7,818 nt of DNA from Bifidobacterium breve. Its GTDB lineage: Bacteria; Actinomycetota; Actinomycetes; Mycobacteriales; Mycobacteriaceae. Below are positions 1 to 5,409 of this stretch, in pieces. The stretch's first letter is position 1. Each line of letters opens with the position of its first letter. Position numbers and translations under genes: made by a program. The notes under the pieces were generated by a model. The model was not told the origin of the DNA and made no database searches. It saw only the letters and a program-made list of their open reading frames with translations. Location of the stretch: the NCBI GenBank assembly GCA_943331415.1, contig CALQLM010000037.1, forward strand, positions 1 through 7,818, in the 5' to 3' direction.

Positions 1-970
1 CGGTGCAGCACGGGTTGTTACGGATGCCGCCGTCACCGAAGTCGCTGAAGTCGCCCACCCGCTGGCCCACGCTGGTCAGCACCGAGCGGATGCTCGGTGG
101 AGTGACCGTTTCGACGACGCCGATATCGGGGTAGTCGATGTCCTCAAAGATGCCGACGCCCACCGTGAGCGCTCCGACCGAGCCGAGCAGACCGTAGCCG
201 GGATCGAGGAGGCCGTTGACGGCGGCGTTCCAGGCGCCTTCGACATTCAGGCTGGCGAGATTGGACACGACATCGGTGGCGACGGCGATCGCCGTCTCAA
301 CCAGGTAGGTTGTGCCTGCCACGGTCGCCTCGGCCAGGCCGGAAATCAACCTGGGCAGGGTGTCGGTCAGAAGGGTCGTAGCGTTGGCGACCACGTTGTT
401 GAGGATGTAGGTGCCGGCCTGGATTCCGGTGGCAATTCCGTCCTGCAACGGAACCAGGATTTGGGTCTGCAGTTCGGCGATCGCCGCGTCGACCTGGCCG
501 GCCAGGGCCAATTGGGCGGCGGTGACCAACGCGAAGGGTGTGTTGAAGATCGCGTCGGACACCCCGATCGCGACGCCGGTCACGCCGTAGACGGTCGTGT
601 CGATATATCCGGACAGGTTGTTCAGGACCGCGCTCAGCGCGCCGCTGGAGAACTGATTGACCGCATCCGGGATCAGTCCGTCATATATCGGCGCGTAGAC
701 GAACGTGAAGTCGGAGTTGTAGAACGAGTCCGGCCAGAACAGATCACTCGGACTGGGCAGCGTGTCCTGATAGAAGATGTTCTCCGAAATCAAGGCCAGG
801 GTGCCGAGCAGTTCTGTCACCGGGTTGGCGAATGCGGACAGCTGTACCGCGGCGGAGACCTGCTGCGGCGCGGCCAGCAGATCGGGCTGGGCGATCGGGG
901 CGACGGCGACAGCCGTCGCGCTGAGGGCTGCGACGCCCGCGGTCAGTTGCGAACGCAAAGACAATTGCAC
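1..970 (-). CDS. Exported mycobacterial protein, GjpA-like/porin-like family (partial, C-terminus beyond window)
   Basis: I translated this frame by hand: it is open from a GTG at 970-968 through 323 codons to the window edge, so the C-terminus is missing. The start is supported by GGAGG at 984-980, 9 nt upstream. The N-terminus has one Arg (R6) followed by an Ala/Val-rich hydrophobic stretch (about residues 9-28) ending near PIAQP. This looks like a Sec signal peptide; there is no lipobox cysteine. The mature part is rich in Ala, Val, Asn, Thr and aromatic residues (a cluster near 67-96) with amphipathic stretches. It has no lysine in 323 residues and few arginines (R6, R207, R295, R304, R317). 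Its only cysteines are an adjacent pair, C321-C322, beside the cut edge. The opening pattern (LSLRxxLTAGVAAL) resembles secreted mycobacterial proteins often labelled outer membrane porin GjpA. That name is from memory and the function is unproven. It probably acts in the cell envelope or outside the cell. Confidence 0.72.
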   Translation of the reverse strand, partial: MQLSLRSQLTAGVAALSATAVAVAPIAQPDLLAAPQQVSAAVQLSAFANPVTELLGTLALISENIFYQDTLPSPSDLFWPDSFYNSDFTFVYAPIYDGLIPDAVNQFSSGALSAVLNNLSGYIDTTVYGVTGVAIGVSDAIFNTPFALVTAAQLALAGQVDAAIAELQTQILVPLQDGIATGIQAGTYILNNVVANATTLLTDTLPRLISGLAEATVAGTTYLVETAIAVATDVVSNLASLNVEGAWNAAVNGLLDPGYGLLGSVGALTVGVGIFEDIDYPDIGVVETVTPPSIRSVLTSVGQRVGDFSDFGDGGIRNNPCCT

Positions 971-1056
971 GGTGGGTTTCCTCCCGGGGTTGACCTGCAG
1001 AAAAACGATGAAGAACTGACTCTGCCGAAGGTATGCGCAGGGCGCAAGCCCCAACC
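971..1056 (-). promoter_or_regulatory. Leader of the exported-protein gene with possible -10 and weak hairpin
   Basis: These 86 bp separate the stop of the FAD oxidase gene from the start of the exported-protein gene on the same strand. A TANNNT match (TACCTT, minus strand, 1033-1028) would place a transcription start near 1020, giving a leader of about 50 nt with the GGAGG site. No convincing -35 is seen. A 4-bp GGGC/GCCC stem with a 4-nt loop lies at 1040-1051, just after the oxidase stop. It has no T-tract and is too short to call a terminator. A separate promoter for the exported protein is likely but unproven. Confidence 0.35.
980..984 (-). promoter_or_regulatory. Ribosome binding site of the exported-protein gene
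   Basis: GGAGG on the minus strand lies 9 nt before the GTG at 970. It is the only strong Shine-Dalgarno match before a gene start in this window, and it decides the start of the exported protein. This gene is therefore expected to have a leadered mRNA, unlike most of its neighbours. Confidence 0.75.
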
Positions 1057-2424
1057 TCAGACGACCGCGCCCGGGTTGAGGATGCCGTCCGGGTCCAGCG
1101 CCGCCTTGATCCGCCGGTTGAGTTCCATCGCCTCGGGTCCGAGCTGCCCGGCCAGCCAGGGTTTCTTCAGCCGGCCCACGCCGTGTTCGCCGGTGATGGT
1201 GCCGCCCAGCGCGATTGCCAAATCCATGATGTCGCCGAATGCCTTGTGCGCCCGAGCGGTCATCGCGGCGTCACTGGCGTCGTACACGATCAGCGGGTGG
1301 GTGTTGCCATCCCCGGCGTGGGCGATCACCGAGATCATCAGCCCGGCGTCGGCGGCGATCTTCGCCACCCCGCCCACCAGGTCGGCCAGTTTGGGCACTG
1401 GTACGCCCACATCCTCGAGTAGCAGTGAGCCCTTGGCTTCGACCGCTGGAATGGCGAGCCGGCGGGCCGCGACGAAGGCCTCTCCCTCCACCGGGTCATC
1501 CGTCGAAAAGCATTCGGTGGCGCCGGCCTCGGTGAACATCCGGGCCATGAACTCCGCGTCCTCAAACCCGTTGGCGCCGCGGTCGTCGGAGGCGGCCACC
1601 ATCATCGCCGCGGCGCTGCGATCCAGGCCCATCCGCAGCTTGTCCTCGACGGCGTTGATCGCGACGGCGTCCATGAACTCCATCATCGACGGCCGGATCT
1701 TCCCGGTGATGGCCACCACCGAACCGACTGCTGCCTCCACCGAGTCGAAGGTCGCGACCACCGTGGCCGGGGCATGCTGCGGCGGCAGCAGTCGCAATGT
1801 CACCTCGGTGACCACCCCCAGGGTGCCCTCGCTGCCGACGAACAGTTTTGTCAGGCTCAGCCCGGCCACATCCTTCAGGCGCGGACCACCGAGTCGCACG
1901 GCGGTGCCATCGGCCAGCACCACCTGCATCCCCAGCACATAGTCGGTCGTGACGCCGTACTTGACGCAACACAGTCCGCCTGCGTTGGTGGCGACGTTGC
2001 CGCCGATACTGCAGATCTCATACGACGATGGATCCGGCGGGTACCAGAGTCCCTGGGCTGCAACGGCTTTCTTCACTTCGGCATTGAGTAGCCCCGGCTG
2101 CACGATGGCCGTGCGGGTGATCGGATCCACAGTGATCTCGCGCATCTTCTCCGTCGAGAGCACGATCCCGCCGTCGACCGCGGTCGCCCCACCGGAGAGT
2201 CCGGTGCCCGCGCCGCGGGGCACCACTGGGACGAGGTGCGCGCTGGCCCAGCGCAGCACGGCCTGAACCTGCTCGGTTGAGGTTGGCCGGACCACCGCCA
2301 TCGGCATGCCGGCGCCCGGGTCCCTGGCCCAGTCGTACCGATAGGAGGCCAGGATCTCCGGGTCAGTGACGACCACCGAATCGCCGAGTTCGTCGATCAG
2401 AGCCGCCAGGACACTCGCGGTCAT
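1057..2424 (-). CDS. FAD-linked oxidase of the GlcD / D-lactate dehydrogenase (vanillyl-alcohol oxidase) family
   Basis: This is a 455-residue flavoprotein of the glycolate oxidase subunit D / FAD-linked 2-hydroxyacid dehydrogenase family. These enzymes oxidise a 2-hydroxy acid to a 2-keto acid; the substrate here is unknown. The FAD-binding domain shows PRGAGTGLSGG (69-79), PPDPSS (129-134), IGGNVATNAGG (140-150) and VGSEGTLGVVTEVTL (196-210). The C-terminal domain shows HAGDGNTHP (369-377), the metal/substrate-site type ITGEHGVGRLKK (410-421) and LDPDGILNPG (443-452). I chose ATG 2424 rather than the in-frame ATG at 2472. The later start begins 13 bp after the tap stop, follows a GGGGAT sequence, avoids overlapping tap, and gives 455 aa, the length I recall for M. 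tuberculosis Rv1257c. No signal peptide is seen, so it is probably cytoplasmic. It is most likely cotranscribed with tap. Confidence 0.93.
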   Translation of the reverse strand: MTASVLAALIDELGDSVVVTDPEILASYRYDWARDPGAGMPMAVVRPTSTEQVQAVLRWASAHLVPVVPRGAGTGLSGGATAVDGGIVLSTEKMREITVDPITRTAIVQPGLLNAEVKKAVAAQGLWYPPDPSSYEICSIGGNVATNAGGLCCVKYGVTTDYVLGMQVVLADGTAVRLGGPRLKDVAGLSLTKLFVGSEGTLGVVTEVTLRLLPPQHAPATVVATFDSVEAAVGSVVAITGKIRPSMMEFMDAVAINAVEDKLRMGLDRSAAAMMVAASDDRGANGFEDAEFMARMFTEAGATECFSTDDPVEGEAFVAARRLAIPAVEAKGSLLLEDVGVPVPKLADLVGGVAKIAADAGLMISVIAHAGDGNTHPLIVYDASDAAMTARAHKAFGDIMDLAIALGGTITGEHGVGRLKKPWLAGQLGPEAMELNRRIKAALDPDGILNPGAVV

Positions 2425-2437
2425 CGGGACATCCCCA

Positions 2438-3670
2438 TCACGACATCTTAGGTGCGGGGGAATCCAGTTCACGAAATGCGGGCGCCCACGGGCACAGCAG
2501 TGCGATCACCAGAACCGGCAGTGCCAAGGACAAGAACGCCACCCGCAGTCCGAAGGCATCCACCAGTGGGCCGGCGATCATGAATCCGACTGGTCCGGCG
2601 GCATAGGCCATCGACGTCATCACACCGACCACCCGGCCGCGCATCTGCTCGGGTGTGCGGGTTTGCATCACCGAGTTGTAGATCGGCCCGATGGGCCCGT
2701 ACACCAGGCCGACGACGGCCGAGAGCACCAGGATCACCGGTAGCGGCGGCAGGAAGGCGATCACCGTCGCCGCGGTCCCGAAGGTCGCAACCGCAGTCAG
2801 CACGGTGGTGCGCTTGCTGGCGATACGCGACAGCACCGTCCAACTCAGTGCCCCGACCAACCCGCCGATCGACAGCGCCATCAACACCCAACCGAGGTGC
2901 GCGGGTTCGTTGCGATCGCTGAAGTACTTGGGGAACAGCACGCTTTCCATCGGCAGGTACAGGCCGGTGACCGCAAGCTCGAGCAGCCCGAGCGCACGCA
3001 ACACCCGGTTGTTCCAGACGAAGCGCAGTCCCTCGACCACGCCGGACACCACGCCGTCGGGCCGTTCCTCGGGCTCTGGTCGATCCACGCCGGGCAGGCG
3101 CAGCACGGCCATGGCCAGAATCGAGAGGCCGAAGGCCCCGGCGGTGACCCACATGGTGCTGATACCGCCGAGTGTCGCGATGAGCAGACCGCCGATACCC
3201 GGCCCGGTGATGTAGGCGAGATTGAACACCGCCTCGTAGACGCTGTTGGTGTGGTCAAGGGTCCAATCGGCCCGGCGCGCCGCCTCGGGCAGCATCGACA
3301 AACGTGCCGTCATCCCGGCGGGATCGAAGAAGGCCCCGAGTGCGGCCAGGCCGGCCAGCACCACGGTGTTCAGCACCCCGGCGCCCATGGTCAGCGCCAG
3401 GACCGGGATCGCCGCGACCGACAGTGCCGACATTGCGTCAGCGAGCATGGCCACCCGGCGCCGGCCCAAGAAGTCGACGGCGGTTCCGGCGATCAGGGTG
3501 GCGAACAACAGAGGCAGGGTTCCCGCCCCGGCAACGATGGATGCCTCGGTGGCGCTTCCGGTGCGTTGTAGCACCAACCACGGGAAGGCGACCAGCGAGA
3601 TGCCATTGCCTGCTGCGGCCAGAAACGCCGAGCACAGGATCAGCAGTGCGGGCCACCGTGATGTTCTCAC
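2438..3670 (-). CDS. tap: Tap-type major facilitator superfamily drug efflux pump (Rv1258c orthologue)
   Basis: This 410-residue membrane protein matches, segment by segment from memory, the mycobacterial Tap multidrug transporter. Known substrates of that family include tetracycline and aminoglycosides, exported at the cost of the proton gradient. Visible marks are about a dozen hydrophobic segments, MFS motif A (DFLGRRRVAMLAD, 66-78) after helix 2, a glycine-rich ITGPGIGG (154-161) in the motif C region, a charged central loop (about 195-206), and RGRVVGV (344-350) as the second-half motif A equivalent. An upstream ATG at 3682 and a longer form from 3745 exist. I chose the GTG at 3670 because its N-terminus (VRTSRWPALLILC) aligns with the M. 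tuberculosis start and lies 7 nt after a TATGCT -10. The 435-residue form would run into udgB. It heads a unit with the FAD oxidase. In M. tuberculosis this gene belongs to the WhiB7 regulon; I see no obvious AT-rich WhiB7 block here. Confidence 0.93.
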   Translation of the reverse strand: MRTSRWPALLILCSAFLAAAGNGISLVAFPWLVLQRTGSATEASIVAGAGTLPLLFATLIAGTAVDFLGRRRVAMLADAMSALSVAAIPVLALTMGAGVLNTVVLAGLAALGAFFDPAGMTARLSMLPEAARRADWTLDHTNSVYEAVFNLAYITGPGIGGLLIATLGGISTMWVTAGAFGLSILAMAVLRLPGVDRPEPEERPDGVVSGVVEGLRFVWNNRVLRALGLLELAVTGLYLPMESVLFPKYFSDRNEPAHLGWVLMALSIGGLVGALSWTVLSRIASKRTTVLTAVATFGTAATVIAFLPPLPVILVLSAVVGLVYGPIGPIYNSVMQTRTPEQMRGRVVGVMTSMAYAAGPVGFMIAGPLVDAFGLRVAFLSLALPVLVIALLCPWAPAFRELDSPAPKMS

Positions 3671-3683
3671 TTCACGCAGCATA
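3670..3683 (-). promoter_or_regulatory. Putative -10 and leaderless start of tap
   Basis: TATGCT (minus strand, 3683-3678) matches TANNNT and ends 7 nt before the GTG at 3670, so transcription would begin at or next to the start codon. No Shine-Dalgarno sequence precedes the GTG. The hexamers at the expected -35 spacing (for example GCGGCA at 3706-3701) do not resemble TTGACA. The stretch TATGCTGCGT-GAA-GTG is nearly the same as the one before amiB2. Confidence 0.5.
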
Positions 3684-3694
3684 GATTCGCGCCG
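3682..3694 (+). promoter_or_regulatory. Putative -10 and leaderless start of udgB
   Basis: TAGATT (3682-3687) matches TANNNT and ends 6 nt before the GTG at 3694, so the first transcribed base would be the G of the start codon. There is no Shine-Dalgarno sequence in the 23 bp shared with tap. The motif overlaps the opposed tap -10 (3678-3683) by two bases. Confidence 0.5.
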
Positions 3695-4512
3695 TGATCC
3701 TGCCGCATCCGCGCACCGGTGTGCTGTTCGGATCTCCGGTGCCACCCGGCTCTGGCTGGCCCGGGGACCCGGCTACCGCATCGACTCCCGTCGCCGGTAC
3801 CGCGTCGCAGGTTGTGGCACTGGCTGAGGCGGTAGGCGACCTCGATGCACTCGATTCGCAGATCAGTGTCTGCCGGGCCTGCCCTCGTCTGGTCGGCTGG
3901 CGGGAGGAGGTCGCGATGGTCAAGCGCCGCGCATTCGCTGAGCAGCCGTACTGGGGCCGTCCGGCGATGGGGTGGGGTTCGCCGCAGCCCCGCATTCTGG
4001 TGTTGGGGTTGGCGCCGGCCGCGCATGGAGCCAATCGGACCGGCCGGGTATTCACCGGCGACCGGTCCGGGGATCAGTTATTCGCCGCACTGCACCGCGG
4101 CGGTCTGGTGAACTCACCGGTCAGCGCGGACGCCGCCGACGGCCTTGCGGCCATCGGCATCCGGGTGGCAGCCGCGGTGCGCTGCGCCCCGCCGGGGAAC
4201 ACTCCGACGCCCGCTGAGCGCTCGACGTGTGAGCCGTGGCTTGATGCCGAGTGGCGGATGATTAGCCCGCATGTGCGGGTCATCGTGGCGCTTGGTGGAT
4301 TTGCCTGGCAGGCCGCGCTGCGGATGGTTGGCGAAAAGCTCACGCCCAAGCCTCAATTCGGCCATGGCGCGGTGGCTCAGTACCCGTCGGGTCTGCAGTT
4401 GCTGGGGTGCTACCACCCGAGTCAGCAGAACATGTTCACCGGCCGTCTCACACCGGCGATGCTCGACGACGTAGTCAACCGGGCGGCGCGACGGGCCGGT
4501 CTGACGCGGTGA
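3694..4512 (+). CDS. udgB: Family 5 uracil-DNA glycosylase UdgB with 4Fe-4S cluster
   Basis: This is a 272-residue DNA repair enzyme that removes uracil (and in this family other deaminated bases) from DNA to start base excision repair. Four cysteines fit the iron-sulfur cluster of family 4/5 glycosylases: C60 and C63 (CRACPRL), C164 (RCAPPGN) and C179 (TCEPWL). Motif A is [19 protein letters not shown] (105-123). The Ala-rich form, lacking the acidic residue of family 4, is typical of family 5. The DNA-intercalation motif is [12 protein letters not shown] (241-252) with H241. The start is a GTG, giving an N-terminus close to that of the M. tuberculosis protein ([23 protein letters not shown]). 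It is somewhat shorter than the roughly 300 aa I recall for Rv1259. It is divergent from tap across only 23 bp, and its last 38 bp overlap the convergent nitroreductase-fold gene. Confidence 0.95.
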   Translation: MILPHPRTGVLFGSPVPPGSGWPGDPATASTPVAGTASQVVALAEAVGDLDALDSQISVCRACPRLVGWREEVAMVKRRAFAEQPYWGRPAMGWGSPQPRILVLGLAPAAHGANRTGRVFTGDRSGDQLFAALHRGGLVNSPVSADAADGLAAIGIRVAAAVRCAPPGNTPTPAERSTCEPWLDAEWRMISPHVRVIVALGGFAWQAALRMVGEKLTPKPQFGHGAVAQYPSGLQLLGCYHPSQQNMFTGRLTPAMLDDVVNRAARRAGLTR

Positions 4513-4939
4513 TCCGGACCACGGGAATCGGCCTGTCGGTTCTGGCCTGGTATCCGTCATAGCGATCGGCATTGTTGGCGTTGACAATCCGCCAGAGCCG
4601 CGCGTAGTCCGCATCGTCGGGCAACACCGACTGTGCGATTGCGGCGAACCGGCGGCGGCCGACGTTGACCTCGATGTCCGCATTGGCCTTCAGGTTGTGG
4701 TACCAGCCCGGTGAACGGCGGTCGCCACCATTGGACGCCACCACCAGATAAGTATCACCATCGAGTGCGTAGGACAGCGTGTTGGTGCGCGGCAGCCCGG
4801 TTTTGGCACCGACGGTATGCAGCAGCAGGCTGTTGGGCGCGCCGGGAATCCGGTGTCCGATAAGGCCTCCGGAGCGTTGGTAGAGCGCGTCGTGTACGCG
4901 CACGAAGGCCCCGAGTGCCTTCTCGGTGAGCGCACTCAC
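4475..4939 (-). CDS. Deazaflavin (F420)-dependent nitroreductase-fold family protein (Rv1261c-like)
   Basis: This 154-residue protein belongs to the Ddn / PNPOx-like split-barrel family, which in mycobacteria binds coenzyme F420 or related cofactors and reduces varied substrates. Family marks are [18 protein letters not shown] (38-55), [20 protein letters not shown] (64-83), the following [10 protein letters not shown] (85-94), and a C-terminal YxxYQxxTDRxIPVVRI pattern (127-143). No signal peptide or membrane segment is seen; the protein is probably cytoplasmic or peripheral. The GTG start shares GTGA with the HIT stop and follows GGCGGGGA, which argues for translational coupling. Its 3' end reaches 38 bp into the last codons of udgB on the other strand. 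It most closely recalls M. tuberculosis Rv1261c. Cofactor and substrate are inferred from the family only. Confidence 0.88.
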   Translation of the reverse strand: MSALTEKALGAFVRVHDALYQRSGGLIGHRIPGAPNSLLLHTVGAKTGLPRTNTLSYALDGDTYLVVASNGGDRRSPGWYHNLKANADIEVNVGRRRFAAIAQSVLPDDADYARLWRIVNANNADRYDGYQARTDRPIPVVRITASDRPVAPPG

Positions 4940-5358
4940 GGCATCCCCGCCAGTGCATCGCGCAGGATGCTGCCGGTGGCCTCACGGTCGGGGTCCCGGC
5001 GCAGCAGCATGCCCTTGACGAAGGACACCTTGTCGCCGTCGCGGCGCGGGATCACGTGCAGGTGTATGTGGAAGACCGTCTGCATCGCCGACTTGCCATC
5101 ATTGATCGCGATGTTGTTGCCGGTCGCGGCCAGACCCGACACTCGGGTGGCCTGTGCGATGCGCTTGCCGACATCCATCATGGCGGCCAGGGTGGACGAC
5201 GGGGTGTCGGTGAGATCGACACTGTGCGGCTTGGGGATCACCAGGGTGTGACCACGGGTGAACGGGCGGATGTCAAGGATGCCCAGAACCTCGTCGTCCT
5301 CGTAAACCCGAACGGCCGGAGCAGTCCCGGCCACGATCTCGCAGAACACACATGCCAT
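4936..5358 (-). CDS. HIT (histidine triad) family nucleotide hydrolase (Rv1262c-like)
   Basis: This 140-residue protein is of usual length for a HINT/HIT hydrolase, an enzyme that cleaves nucleotide phosphoramidates or dinucleoside polyphosphates through a histidine nucleophile. The triad is H97-I-H99-L-H101-V, preceded by IAINDGKSAMQTVF (83-96). Other family marks are the N-terminal CVFCEIVAG (3-11), whose C3/C6 pair could bind zinc as in some actinobacterial HIT proteins, YEDDEVLGILDIRP (19-32) and GHTLVIPKPH (36-45). The ATG at 5358 lies 6 nt after a TACGGT -10 and has no Shine-Dalgarno sequence, so a leaderless mRNA is likely. The stop overlaps the start of the nitroreductase-fold gene by 4 bp. 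The pairing of the two is conserved in M. tuberculosis from memory; a shared pathway is not established. Confidence 0.93.
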   Translation of the reverse strand: MACVFCEIVAGTAPAVRVYEDDEVLGILDIRPFTRGHTLVIPKPHSVDLTDTPSSTLAAMMDVGKRIAQATRVSGLAATGNNIAINDGKSAMQTVFHIHLHVIPRRDGDKVSFVKGMLLRRDPDREATGSILRDALAGMP

Positions 5359-5370
5359 CGGACCACCGTA
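5358..5370 (-). promoter_or_regulatory. Putative -10 and leaderless start of the HIT gene
   Basis: TACGGT (minus strand, 5370-5365) matches TANNNT and ends 6 nt before the ATG at 5358. No ribosome binding site is present. The -10 forms part of a small perfect inverted repeat, CCGTA-N5-TACGG (5366-5380), which might be an operator or chance. Confidence 0.48.
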
Positions 5371-5395
5371 GCGGTTACGGGGCAGGTGCAGCGGC

Positions 5396-5409
5396 TACGC
5401 TGCGTCCAG
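5396..5409 (+). promoter_or_regulatory. Putative -10 and leaderless start of amiB2
   Basis: TACGCT (5396-5401) matches TANNNT and ends 7 nt before the GTG at 5409. The stretch to the start codon matches the tap equivalent at 13 of 16 positions. The -10 sits in a perfect 6-bp inverted repeat, GCAGCG-N4-CGCTGC (5388-5403). No Shine-Dalgarno sequence precedes the GTG, which supports a leaderless mRNA carrying amiB2 and the adenylyl cyclase. Confidence 0.5.

Noticed and set aside
1040..1051. Hairpin GGGC-N4-GCCC after the FAD oxidase stop as a terminator.
   Set aside because: The 4-bp stem and lack of a T-tract are not enough to call an intrinsic terminator.
461..1942. A 493-codon open frame on the plus strand spanning the exported-protein and FAD oxidase genes.
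   Set aside because: It crosses two well-supported minus-strand genes and their intergenic leader, has Arg/Gly/Ser-rich low-complexity composition and no recognisable domain. It is a GC-driven antisense shadow.
2425..2472. Upstream ATG giving the FAD oxidase 16 extra residues.
   Set aside because: The extension overlaps the end of tap, has no family similarity, and the start at 2424 gives the usual 455-residue length right after the tap stop.
3671..3745. Longer tap forms starting at 3745 (435 aa) or at the ATG at 3682 (414 aa).
   Set aside because: The 3745 form runs 52 bp into udgB and adds a polar N-terminus not seen in Tap. The 3682 ATG lies inside the putative -10. The GTG at 3670 fits homology and promoter spacing better, though the ATG cannot be excluded.
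5352..5408. Upstream ATG giving amiB2 19 extra residues.
   Set aside because: It would overlap the start of the divergent HIT gene. The extra residues do not match the family N-terminus, while GTG 5409 does.
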